This document shows positions 1 to 7,524 of a stretch of DNA of 64,000 bases, piece after piece. The translations under genes and the position numbers were made by a program. The notes under the pieces were generated by a model. It had not been told where the DNA came from. It ran no database searches and saw only the letters and a program-made list of their open reading frames with translations. Source of the DNA: JAOPZW01 sp036379935 (GTDB taxonomy: Bacteria; Actinomycetota; Thermoleophilia; Solirubrobacterales; Solirubrobacteraceae); assembly GCA_036379935.1 (NCBI GenBank), contig DASVFT010000166.1, forward strand, positions 3,804 through 67,803, read 5' to 3'. Every line of letters starts with the position of its first letter. Positions within the stretch are counted from its first letter, which is position 1.

Positions 1-484
1 GACGAAGGCGGTCGTGTGGGAGCACAACTCGCATCTGGGCGACGCCCGCGCCACGGAGCTCGGACAGTCCGGCGAGCTCAACGTCGGTCAGCTCGTGCGC
101 GAGCGTCACGGCGACCAGGCCCTGCTCGTCGGCTTCACGACCTACACCGGCACGGTCACGGCGGCCTCGGACTGGGGCGGGCCGGCGGAGCGCAGGCACG
201 TTCGCCGGGCGCTGCCCGGAAGCTGGGAGGAGCTCTTTCACGAGCACGGCGTCGAGCGCTTCCTGCTGGACCCGCGTGAGCTCCACGGACGGCTGCTCGA
301 GCGCGCGATCGGCGTCGTCTACCGCCCCGAGACCGAGCGCATCTCCCACTACTTACACGCCCGCATCGCCGAGCAGTTCGACGCCGTCATGCACCTCGAC
401 GAGACCCACGCGCTGGAGCCGCTGGAGCGCACGAGCCAGTGGGAGACCGGCGAGCTGCCCGAGACCTATCCATGGGGCGTGTAG
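1..484 (+). CDS. Erythromycin esterase family protein, C-terminal part
   Basis: The frame is open from the window edge, so only the last 160 or so residues are present and the start lies upstream. Near the beginning is the motif VVWEHNSHLGDA, which matches the conserved WxHNxHxxDA segment of the erythromycin esterase (Ere) superfamily. Further on are a GFTTYTG stretch and the FDAVMHLDETHALEPL tail typical of these proteins. Family members include true macrolide esterases and many actinobacterial proteins of unknown substrate, so resistance cannot be inferred. In actinobacteria such genes often sit beside a phosphoribosyltransferase and a dienelactone-hydrolase-like gene, and a stub of the latter follows here. 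Confidence 0.85.
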   Translation, partial: TKAVVWEHNSHLGDARATELGQSGELNVGQLVRERHGDQALLVGFTTYTGTVTAASDWGGPAERRHVRRALPGSWEELFHEHGVERFLLDPRELHGRLLERAIGVVYRPETERISHYLHARIAEQFDAVMHLDETHALEPLERTSQWETGELPETYPWGV

Positions 485-495
485 GTCAGGTCTCG

Positions 496-624
496 GGGCC
501 GGGGACGGAGGCGGAGGACCTGCGGACCGCGCGCCTTCGCTTGGACGTCGACCTCCTCGGCGAGCGCGTGATCGGCGCGATCGACTGGCTGGCCTCGCAC
601 CTCCCGCGGTCGCCGACGCGCTAG
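496..624 (+). pseudogene. 5' remnant of a dienelactone-hydrolase-like gene
   Basis: Directly after the esterase a short open frame ends in RLRLDVDLLGERVIGAIDWL. This resembles the region of alpha/beta hydrolases (dienelactone hydrolase family) just before the nucleophile strand, where family members read DxxLLAxRLxxAxxWL. The stop comes about 10 residues later, before any GxSxG nucleophile, so the enzyme cannot be complete. The stop TAG (622-624) abuts the stop of the convergent synthase gene inside a shared CTAG, which suggests that the rest of the gene was removed when the following operon arrived. The similarity is recalled from family knowledge and not aligned, so confidence is moderate. 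It could instead be a chance open frame. Confidence 0.4.
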
Positions 625-1925
625 ATCGGCACCCCGGGGATCCAGTTCGTTCCGGCGAGCGGCACGCGCGCCATCGCGGCGGCCTCGACAGTGAGCGCGA
701 CGAGGTCCTCGGGCTCGAGGTTCTGGACGTGTGACTTGCCGCAGGCGCGAGCGAGGGTCTGCGTCTCGAGGACCATGGTGCGCAGGTAGTTGGCCAGCCG
801 CCGGCCCCCGAGCTCGGGATCGAAGCGCGCGGCGAGCTCGTCGTTCTGCGTCGAGATCCCGACCGGGTCGCGGCCCTCCTGCCAGTCGTCGTAGAACCCC
901 GGCGCGGTGCCGATGCGCTCGTAGTCGTCGGCGAAGGCAGGCGAGTTGTCGCCCAGCGCGATGAGCGCGGCCACCCCGATCGAGACCGCGTCGGCCCCGA
1001 GCGCGAGCGCCTTGGCGACGTCGGCGCCCGAGCGGATCCCGCCCGAGACCACGAGCTGCACGCGGCGGTGCATGCCGAGCTCCTGGAGCGCCTCGACGGC
1101 GAGACGCACGGCCGGCAAGGTCGGTATCCCGACGTGCTCGATGAAGACGTCCTGGGTGGCCGCGGTCCCGCCCTGCATGCCGTCGAGCACAACGACGTCC
1201 GCGCCCGCCTTGACCGCGAGCGCCACGTCGAAGTACGTGCGCGACGCCCCGATCTTGACGAAGATCGGCTTCTCCCAGTCGGTGATCTCGCGCAGCTCCT
1301 CGATCTTGATCTCGAGATCGTCGGGCCCCGTCCAGTCGGGGTGACGGCACGCGCTGCGCTGGTCGATGCCCGGCGGGAGGTCGCGCATCTCCGCGACGCG
1401 GTCGGAGATCTTCTGGCCCAGGAGGATGCCGCCGCCGCCGGGCTTGGCGCCCTGCCCGATCACGATCTCGATGGCGTCGGCGCGGCGCAGGTCGTCGGGG
1501 TTCATCCCGTAGCGCGAGGGCAGGAGCTGGTAGACGAGGGTCTTCGAGGCCGCGCGCTCCTCGGGCGTCATGCCGCCGTCGCCCGTCGTCGTCGACGTGC
1601 CCATCATGCTCGCGCCGCGTCCCAGCGCCTCCTTGGCCGGCGCCGAGAGCGCACCGAAGCTCATCCCGGCGATGGTGATCGGGATGTCGAGCTCCAGGGG
1701 GCGCTTGGCGTGCCTGGTGCCGAGCACGACGTTCGTGTCGCAACGCTCGCGGTAGCCCTCGAGCGGGTAGCGCGAGACGCTGGCACCCAGGAGCAGGAGG
1801 TCGTCGAAGTGGGGGAGGCGGCGCTTGGCGCCGAAGCCGCGGATGTCGTAGACGCCCTCGCGCGCGGCGCGCTGGATGTCGTCGATGACCTCGCGGCTGT
1901 AGAGGGCCGACTCGCGCAGCGCCAT
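621..1925 (-). CDS. FMN-binding glutamate synthase family protein, copy 1, without Fe-S cysteines
   Basis: This 434-residue protein is the FMN/synthase domain of a split glutamate-synthase-like enzyme (GlxD or MgsC family). It has the family blocks ITIAGMSFGALS (residues 84-95), GQGAKPGGGG, VVSGGIRSGADVAKALALGA and the C-terminal LEPEDL segment. Such subunits transfer the amido nitrogen of glutamine onto an acceptor, working with an amidotransferase and a GXGXG subunit, both encoded just upstream on the same strand. In the paralogue at 21.8-23.3 kb, three cysteines (358, 361, 366) fit the 3Fe-4S site. Here the aligned positions are Tyr345, Trp348 and Asp353, so no cluster can bind there. It starts one base after the GXGXG gene. 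The substrate is unknown. Confidence 0.93.
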   Translation of the reverse strand: MALRESALYSREVIDDIQRAAREGVYDIRGFGAKRRLPHFDDLLLLGASVSRYPLEGYRERCDTNVVLGTRHAKRPLELDIPITIAGMSFGALSAPAKEALGRGASMMGTSTTTGDGGMTPEERAASKTLVYQLLPSRYGMNPDDLRRADAIEIVIGQGAKPGGGGILLGQKISDRVAEMRDLPPGIDQRSACRHPDWTGPDDLEIKIEELREITDWEKPIFVKIGASRTYFDVALAVKAGADVVVLDGMQGGTAATQDVFIEHVGIPTLPAVRLAVEALQELGMHRRVQLVVSGGIRSGADVAKALALGADAVSIGVAALIALGDNSPAFADDYERIGTAPGFYDDWQEGRDPVGISTQNDELAARFDPELGGRRLANYLRTMVLETQTLARACGKSHVQNLEPEDLVALTVEAAAMARVPLAGTNWIPGVPI

Positions 1926-1926
1926 C

Positions 1927-2640
1927 TCAGAAGTCCCCCGCCTGGTCGATGGTGAAGTTGTAGAGCCGGCGCGCCGATCCGTAGCGGCGGAAGTCGGCGG
2001 GGTCGGCGTCGCCCATCCCGGCCTGCTCGAGCAGCGCCCCGAGCGCCGAGCGATGCTCCTCGCGCAGCTCCTTCTCGATGCAGTCGGCCCCCAGGCCCGT
2101 CGCCGTGCCGCGCACGAAGAGCTGGGCCTCGTAGAGCGAGTCGCCCAGCGCCTCGCCGGCCTCGCCGCACACCACGAGCCGGCCCTTCTGGGCCATGAAC
2201 GCGCTCATGTGCCCGACCGAGCCGCGCACGACGATGTCGGCGCCCTTCATCGAGATGCCGCAGCGCGACGAGGCATCGCCCTGGATGACGAGGAGGCCGC
2301 CACGGCCCGTCGCCCCGGCCGACTGGCTGGCGTTGCCCTCGACGAGGACCGTGCCCGACATGATGTTCTCGGCCACCCCGACGCCGCAGTTGCCGTGCAC
2401 GCGGACCGTGGCCTGCTGGTTCATGCCGGCGCAGTAGTAGCCGACGTGGCCCTCGACGTCGATCTCGAGCGGCGCGTCGAGCCCGACCGCGATGGCGTGC
2501 TTGCCGCCCGGGTTGACGATCCGCCAGCGCCGCGTCGGCCCCGCACCTTCGGCGGCGGCATGCAGGCGCGCATTGAGCTCGCGCAGCGACGTGGTCGCCA
2601 GGTCGAAGACCTCGACGGCCGGCTCGGTCTCCGTGGCCAT
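1927..2640 (-). CDS. GXGXG-domain subunit of glutamate-synthase-like complex, copy 1 (GlxC-like)
   Basis: The 237-residue product is built of short glycine-rich beta-helix turns (for example GHVGYYCAGMN, NCGVGVAENIMSG, GRGGLLVIQGDAS). This is the pattern of the C-terminal GXGXG domain of glutamate synthase large subunits and of stand-alone GlxC or MgsB proteins. In the fused enzyme this domain is structural and helps to hold the amidotransferase and synthase domains together, so a scaffold role is inferred. The ATG overlaps the stop of the amidotransferase gene in TGATG. The gene ends one base before the FMN subunit starts, so the three genes form one tight operon. Confidence 0.92.
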   Translation of the reverse strand: MATETEPAVEVFDLATTSLRELNARLHAAAEGAGPTRRWRIVNPGGKHAIAVGLDAPLEIDVEGHVGYYCAGMNQQATVRVHGNCGVGVAENIMSGTVLVEGNASQSAGATGRGGLLVIQGDASSRCGISMKGADIVVRGSVGHMSAFMAQKGRLVVCGEAGEALGDSLYEAQLFVRGTATGLGADCIEKELREEHRSALGALLEQAGMGDADPADFRRYGSARRLYNFTIDQAGDF

Positions 2641-3545
2641 CAGACGAGCGCGCGCTCCCACACGTACAGCGTGGCCGGCGCGGGCTCCCAGACGTTGGCG
2701 TCCTCGGCACCGGGCAGCACCGCGATCGCGCGGTACTCGGAGGCCATCGCCACCCAGTCGTCGGTCTCGGCGAGCACCGCGGGCTTGCAGGCGATGGGGT
2801 CGCGCAGCACGGCGAAGCCGTCGGCCGTCCCGACCGCGAAGGTGAAGAAGCCGTCGAGGTCGCGCAGGCAGCCATCGAGAGCCTCGCGCAGGTCGGCGCC
2901 CTCGCGCAGCCGCCAGGTCAGGTAGCCCGCGGCGACCTCGGTGTCGTTGTCCGTTTGGAAGGTCATGCCCTCGCGCTGGAGCTCGCGGCGCAGGCGGTTG
3001 TGGTTGGAGAGCGAGCCGTTGTGCACGAGGCAGAGGTCCAGGCCCGTGGAGAAGGGATGGGAGTGCTGGGTGGTGACCCGGCTCTCGGTGGCCATGCGCG
3101 TGTGTCCGAGCGCGTGGCTGCCCTGGATGTCGTCGAGCGCGAACCGCGCGACGAAGTCCGACGGGAGTCCGGCCTCCTTGTAGATCTCGATGCGCTCGCC
3201 GACGCTCATCACGCGCAGCTCGGGGTGGCGCTCGCGCAGCCAGGTCTGGATGCGCTCGCCGTCGGCGTCGACGACGAAGACCGCGTGGCTGGCGCGCACC
3301 TCGGGCTCGGGGTCGCCGCCGAAGGCGCCCGCCAGGCCCTCGGCCACCCGCGCCCAGTCGTAGCCGGGCTCGGGCGAGAACAGCGAGACCTTGCTGGCGC
3401 CGGGCGGCGCCGGGTCGCGGTAGATCGCCACCCCCGCGCTGTCGGGGCCGCGGTCGTTGAGCTGCGAGAGCATGGCCCCGAGGTGCTCGCCGAGGCGGTC
3501 GGTGACCACCGCAGACTTCCCGAACAGGCCGACGATTCCGCACAT
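2640..3545 (-). CDS. Class II glutamine amidotransferase subunit, copy 1 (GlxB-like)
   Basis: The protein has 301 residues. After removal of Met1 the catalytic Cys2 of MCGIVGLFG becomes the N-terminal nucleophile of Ntn-type class II amidotransferases. Other glutamine-site motifs are RGPDS (32-36), GHTRMATES (147-155), HNGSLSN (175-181) and the DND at about 199. It should release ammonia from glutamine for the FMN subunit encoded two genes downstream. Homologues serve as GlxB or MgsA in split glutamate synthases and N-methylglutamate synthases. It is the first gene of the copy-1 operon, and the copy-2 equivalent lies at 24.0-25.0 kb. Confidence 0.93.
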   Translation of the reverse strand: MCGIVGLFGKSAVVTDRLGEHLGAMLSQLNDRGPDSAGVAIYRDPAPPGASKVSLFSPEPGYDWARVAEGLAGAFGGDPEPEVRASHAVFVVDADGERIQTWLRERHPELRVMSVGERIEIYKEAGLPSDFVARFALDDIQGSHALGHTRMATESRVTTQHSHPFSTGLDLCLVHNGSLSNHNRLRRELQREGMTFQTDNDTEVAAGYLTWRLREGADLREALDGCLRDLDGFFTFAVGTADGFAVLRDPIACKPAVLAETDDWVAMASEYRAIAVLPGAEDANVWEPAPATLYVWERALV

Positions 3546-3620
3546 GGCGCGATCTTAGTGTCGCCCACCACCACCGGCAGTGGGCAGGAACCCCACAATT
3601 CGGCGGAAGGTTATGTGACT

Positions 3621-4832
3621 TCAGTCCATGTCCAGGAGCCCAAGCCGGCTCGCCAACCACGGCGCGGGCACGGCCTGTACGGCCAGCGTGACGATGATCG
3701 CGAGCGCGACGACGCTCGCGAGCTGTTCGCCGTTCGGGACCGCCAGCGCCGCGAGCACGCCGACCAGCGCGGCGGGCACGACGCCCGTCTCGCGGGTCCA
3801 GCACACAAAAGCCAGCTCCGCGCGGCTCCAGCGGCTGCGCCGGTCCGGGAGCATGCAGATCGCCACCGTCGCCGGGCGCGCGACGAGCAGCAGGACCGCG
3901 ACCACCGCCAGGCCGGGAAGGAGGTCCTCACCGAGCCTGTGGAAGGGCAGGTTGGCGCCCACCAGCACGAAGACGAAGATCGTCACGATGTCCGCGAGGC
4001 TGCGCGCCGTGATGACGAGGTCGCGCTTGTGCTCGTCGTGCATCGAGAGCCCGAGCATGCGCATGTTCCCGACGATGAGGCCGGCGAGGAAGGCGCCCAG
4101 ATAGCCGCTGCCACCCGCGAAGTCGAGCGAGACGTACGACATCGCCACGACGGCCAGCACCGCGATCGCCGCGGACTCACGCCAGATGCCCGCGCGGCGG
4201 CTCGAGATCGCCGCCGATAGCACGATGCCGGCCAGTACGCCCCCCGCCGTGCTCAGCGCGAGCTGGCCGACGAAGTCTCCCGCCGGTCCCGTCAGCGAGT
4301 CGTGCCCGGAGAGCAGCGCGCCGGCGACGGCGAGCGCGAGCACCGCGCCCGTCGGGTCGTTGAAGGCCGACTCGGCCACCACGGTCTGGGCAACCTTCGG
4401 ACGCAGGCGCGAGCCGATGAAGAGCGGGATCAGGATCGCCGGGTCGGTCGGGGAGAGCACCGCCCCGATGAGAAGCCCCTGCTCGAACGGAAGGCCGAAG
4501 ACCAGCGCGGCCGCCCCACCGGTGATGAGCGCGGTGACGATGACGCCTGGCACCGCGAGCAGGCCGAGGCTGAGCCAGACCTTGCGCAGGATGTCGAGCG
4601 ACAGGTTCAGCCCGCCGTAGAAGAGGATCGAGGACACGCCGAGGGTGAACACGAGCTGGGCGCCGAGCGAGTCGAGCGGGACGTCGAGCACGTCGAGCGC
4701 CGAAGGACCCAGCAGCGCCCCGAGGCCGAGCAGGAAGACGATCTCGGGGACGCGCAGCAGCGTGGCCAGCAGCCGGGCGACGAGCCCGGCCACGAGCAGG
4801 AGGCTGAGCGTCAGGATGATGTCGCGCGTCAT
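3621..4832 (-). CDS. Cation/proton antiporter (CPA1-type)
   Basis: This is a 403-residue integral membrane protein with about 12 hydrophobic helices. It carries the CPA1/NhaP signatures LSPTDPAILIP in the middle and ESAFNDPTGAVLALA shortly after, the Asn-Asp pair being the ion-binding site of sodium or potassium/proton antiporters. It has no cytoplasmic RCK or cNMP domain. Its ATG overlaps the stop of the preceding four-helix-bundle membrane protein by four bases (ATGA), so the two are translationally coupled. The ion transported cannot be told from sequence. The glutamate-synthase operon starts 75 bases downstream on the same strand. Confidence 0.9.
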   Translation of the reverse strand: MTRDIILTLSLLLVAGLVARLLATLLRVPEIVFLLGLGALLGPSALDVLDVPLDSLGAQLVFTLGVSSILFYGGLNLSLDILRKVWLSLGLLAVPGVIVTALITGGAAALVFGLPFEQGLLIGAVLSPTDPAILIPLFIGSRLRPKVAQTVVAESAFNDPTGAVLALAVAGALLSGHDSLTGPAGDFVGQLALSTAGGVLAGIVLSAAISSRRAGIWRESAAIAVLAVVAMSYVSLDFAGGSGYLGAFLAGLIVGNMRMLGLSMHDEHKRDLVITARSLADIVTIFVFVLVGANLPFHRLGEDLLPGLAVVAVLLLVARPATVAICMLPDRRSRWSRAELAFVCWTRETGVVPAALVGVLAALAVPNGEQLASVVALAIIVTLAVQAVPAPWLASRLGLLDMD

Positions 4833-5476
4833 GGCTCACGGTCGGCATGTCGCTCCAGGGCGAGGCGGGCGATGTCCGCCGCCGTCAGGAGCAGCAGCAC
4901 GATGAGCACCCCCGCGCCCAGGGCGACGACCACGAGCGTCTTCTTGGCGTCGGTGAGGCGCTGGTCGAACTGGCGTTCGACCTCGGCGGTCCGCCGCGAC
5001 TCCTCGCCGGCGAGCTGACTCGCCGCGGCGGCCATCGCCTCGAAGTTTCGGATCTCAGGTCCGAGGAAGAGCTGTCGAACCCGGCTCTCACGGCCCGCGC
5101 GCAACGCGCGGTAGGCGACCACGTCGAGCGCCATGAAGGCGTCGAACGAGGTGCGCAGGCGGGCGAGCAGCGCGCGCTCGCGCGGCTCGGTGAGCTGGCG
5201 CTGCGCCGTGGCCAGCAGCCGCCCGACGTTTTGCGCAGAGCGCTCGAACTGCGACCGGCTGCGCCCGTTGTCGTAGCCGTAGGCGGTCTGCCAGCCGTTG
5301 ACGTCGGTGACCGCGAACTTGATCTCCAGCGCCAGCGCCTGGCGGTCGGAGCGCGCCGAGACCTCGTCGAAGCGGTCGCTGAGCGATTGGAAGGCCGTGA
5401 AGGCCACGCCGATGGTGATCACCGGTCCCAGGACCGTCATCACGATCGCCGCGTAGAGCTTGGCGCGGATGGTCAC
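4829..5476 (-). CDS. Membrane protein with MCP-like four-helix-bundle sensor domain, no output domain
   Basis: The protein has 215 residues. An N-terminal transmembrane helix (about residues 8-28) is followed by some 145 helical, charged residues, and a second transmembrane helix (about 183-203) sits close to the C-terminus. This is the layout of the periplasmic four-helix-bundle ligand-binding domain of methyl-accepting chemotaxis proteins and some histidine kinases. However, it ends about 12 residues after the second membrane helix, with no HAMP, kinase or methyl-accepting domain. Because it overlaps the antiporter start by four bases, a role as a sensory or regulatory partner of the antiporter is a reasonable inference. 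No function is known to me. Confidence 0.7.
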   Translation of the reverse strand: MTIRAKLYAAIVMTVLGPVITIGVAFTAFQSLSDRFDEVSARSDRQALALEIKFAVTDVNGWQTAYGYDNGRSRSQFERSAQNVGRLLATAQRQLTEPRERALLARLRTSFDAFMALDVVAYRALRAGRESRVRQLFLGPEIRNFEAMAAAASQLAGEESRRTAEVERQFDQRLTDAKKTLVVVALGAGVLIVLLLLTAADIARLALERHADREP

Positions 5477-5506
5477 GCGGCGAGTATCCTCGCCCGCCAG
5501 GTCGGG

Positions 5507-5734
5507 ATGCTGCCCTTCTTCCTCTTCGACACGGTCCCGGACATCCTGTGGCTGTCGCTCGCGGGCCTCGTGTACCTCGCCTGGATCGAGGTGCGCCGGG
5601 AGCCAGATCTCGTGCCCCAGGCCAAGCTGTGGTGGTGCCTGCTCGTCTTCCTGCTCAACCTCCCGGGCTACGTCGTGCTCAGGGTCTGGGTGGCGCTTCG
5701 GCGACGACGGCGCGCCTCAGACGCACGAGCTTGA
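5507..5734 (+). CDS. Small two-helix membrane protein
   Basis: A 75-residue frame starts with ATG at 5507, only 30 bases from the divergent sensor-like gene. It has two hydrophobic stretches (about residues 8-26 and 41-62) and an Arg-rich tail RRRRRASDARA, as expected for a small inner-membrane protein with both ends in the cytoplasm. Its last 56 bases overlap the convergent end of the PucR-type regulator. Its amino-acid composition is sensible for a membrane protein, unlike the alternative frames here. I do not recognise the family. Confidence 0.55.
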   Translation: MLPFFLFDTVPDILWLSLAGLVYLAWIEVRREPDLVPQAKLWWCLLVFLLNLPGYVVLRVWVALRRRRRASDARA

Positions 5735-7373
5735 CCGCGAGCTCCAGCGACAGCAGGTCCTCCGTGGCCAGCTCGAGCCCCGTCAGCTTCTCGATGCGAT
5801 CGAGGCGCTGACGCAGGGTGTTGGCGTGGATGAAGAGCTTGCGCGCCGTGCTGGTGCCCACACGGCGCTCGGCGAGGTACTGCTCGAGCGTGGCGAGCAG
5901 CTGCGTCTCGCGGCGCTCGTCGTAGGCCAGCAGCCGCTCGACCGCCTCGCACAGGCGGTCGTGCGGCGCGTCGTCGAGAGCGAGGTGCACGAGGTAGCGG
6001 TACGCCCCCAGCTCGTCGTAGGCGAGCGCGCCACCGGCCGGGGTCAGGGCCCGCGCGATGGTGGCGGCGTCCTCGGCCTGGCGCAGGCTGTCGTCCGCGG
6101 CGTCGGCGCCCGAGCGCACGGCGCTGATGCCGATCGCCACGCCCTCGCTCGCGCCGAGGTCGCGCAGCGCCGCCACGTCACCGCGCTCCGCGCCCTCCGC
6201 CAGGGGAAGCAGGCCCCGCAGCGCCTCGCGCCCCGCGTCCACGAGCGCTCCGGCCTCGAGGTTGCGCAGCCGCGTCTCCACATGCCCGGCCACGGCGGGC
6301 CACGCCGGCGCGTCCTCGCCGTGGCGCACGGGACGGGCGTGGATGAAGACGTGGGGCCGGGCGAGGTCGCAGCCCGCGGCGCGCGCGTTCGCCTCGGCGA
6401 TGTCGAGCGCGCCGTCCTCGAGCGCCTCGAAGAGCGCCCGGACCAGGTTCTCGGCCGTCAGGCGCTCGATGTGCTCGGCGTTGCGCAGCGCGAGGGCGGC
6501 CTGGTTGGCGACCGCCTGGAGCAGCTCCTCCTCGTGCTGGGCGGGCGACGCGCGCACGCCCGAGCGCACGGCGACGAGGGCCCCCAGCTCCTCGCGCTCG
6601 TCGCGCAACGCGGCGCGGCACTCGACGTGCGGCTCGGGGAGCTCGCCCGGCGGATCGGAGGCGACGAGCTCCAGCGCGCCGTCCTCGCGGTTACGCAGCT
6701 GCAGCTGGCAGGCGTCGCACCCCAGCAGCCGGCGCACGCCACCCGTGAGCACGCGGTAGAGCTCCTCGCGACCGTTGACCGCGACGATCCGCTCGCTGAG
6801 CTCGGCGAGGTTGGTGAGCGCGTCGACGCGCAGGCGGGTCTCCTCGTAGAGGCGCGCGTTCTCGATCGCCCCGGCGACGAGCGAGGCGGTGTGCACAAGG
6901 AAGTTGAGCACGCCCTCGTCGAACTCGCGCGGCGCGGCGGTGTGCAGGACGACCACACCCAGCACCTCGCCCGAGCGGGCGGGCACCGGGACCGCCACCA
7001 TCGACTGAAAGCGCTCCTCCTCGAGCTGGGGCACGTACTTCATGCGCGGGTCTGAGAGCGCGTCCTCGCGGATGAAGGCCGGCTTGCCGGTGCGCGCGAC
7101 CCAGCCCGTCAGGCCCTCGTCGAGCGTGAACTCGATCTCGCCCACCAGGTGGGCGTAGATGCGCGACGCGGCGCGCATGCGCAGGCGCTCGCCGTCGCGC
7201 AGGTAGACGAAGCAGGCGTGGCACTCCGTCGCCTCGGTGACCAGCTCGACGATGCCGTTGAGGACGCGCGACAGGTCAAGCGAGGAGCCGACCGCGCTGA
7301 TGATCGCGTACAGCGTGTCGGACTCGAGCCGTACCCGCTCGAGTTGTGCCGCCAGGTCGCTGCGCCCCGCCAC
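5679..7373 (-). CDS. GAF-GAF-PucR-type transcriptional regulator
   Basis: The 564-residue protein carries two GAF domains (about 25-170 and 180-310), a PucR-type middle domain, and at the C-terminus the PucR helix-turn-helix. The last includes LFIHANTLRQRLDRIEKLTG, with the conserved H-N-T-L-R-Q/Y-R-L core of this family. PucR-like regulators control purine, amino-acid and other nitrogen catabolism genes in actinobacteria. It is transcribed away from the ammonium transporter, with 151 bases between them that hold an inverted repeat. It is therefore the prime candidate regulator of the transporter-glnT operon. The ligand of the GAF domains is unknown. Confidence 0.9.
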   Translation of the reverse strand: MAGRSDLAAQLERVRLESDTLYAIISAVGSSLDLSRVLNGIVELVTEATECHACFVYLRDGERLRMRAASRIYAHLVGEIEFTLDEGLTGWVARTGKPAFIREDALSDPRMKYVPQLEEERFQSMVAVPVPARSGEVLGVVVLHTAAPREFDEGVLNFLVHTASLVAGAIENARLYEETRLRVDALTNLAELSERIVAVNGREELYRVLTGGVRRLLGCDACQLQLRNREDGALELVASDPPGELPEPHVECRAALRDEREELGALVAVRSGVRASPAQHEEELLQAVANQAALALRNAEHIERLTAENLVRALFEALEDGALDIAEANARAAGCDLARPHVFIHARPVRHGEDAPAWPAVAGHVETRLRNLEAGALVDAGREALRGLLPLAEGAERGDVAALRDLGASEGVAIGISAVRSGADAADDSLRQAEDAATIARALTPAGGALAYDELGAYRYLVHLALDDAPHDRLCEAVERLLAYDERRETQLLATLEQYLAERRVGTSTARKLFIHANTLRQRLDRIEKLTGLELATEDLLSLELAVKLVRLRRAVVAEAPPRP

Positions 7374-7394
7374 GGCACGATGCTACCGGCCGCT

Positions 7395-7411
7395 ATGTAC
7401 CCCGCATACAT
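7395..7411. promoter_or_regulatory. Inverted repeat ATGTA-N7-TACAT between regulator and amt
   Basis: A short palindrome with five-base arms (7395-7399 and 7407-7411) lies in the divergent intergenic region, 22 bases upstream of the PucR-type gene start and about 30 bases upstream of the proposed amt -35. It is a candidate operator for the divergently encoded regulator. The arms are short, so chance is possible. Confidence 0.35.
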
Positions 7412-7443
7412 GAATTCGGCCGAAATGGTGGCCTCAAGCCACA

Positions 7444-7473
7444 TTGCCCGGTGCGCGCGCCACTGGATAGAAC
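7444..7473 (+). promoter_or_regulatory. Candidate promoter of the amt-glnT operon
   Basis: TTGCCC (7444-7449) and TAGAAC (7468-7473) are separated by 18 bases and resemble housekeeping -35 and -10 boxes. A purine-rich ribosome-binding stretch GAGAGGGG then lies just before the ATG at 7525. This is the only plausible promoter pair I see in the intergenic region. Confidence 0.4.
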
Positions 7474-7524
7474 TATCGCGACCCCGTCGTGCGGGGACAT
7501 CGGTGGCCGTAGAGAGGGGACTGG

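Noticed and set aside
1..484. Macrolide resistance gene
   Set aside because: The family includes many proteins that do not hydrolyse macrolides, and only the C-terminal part is visible.
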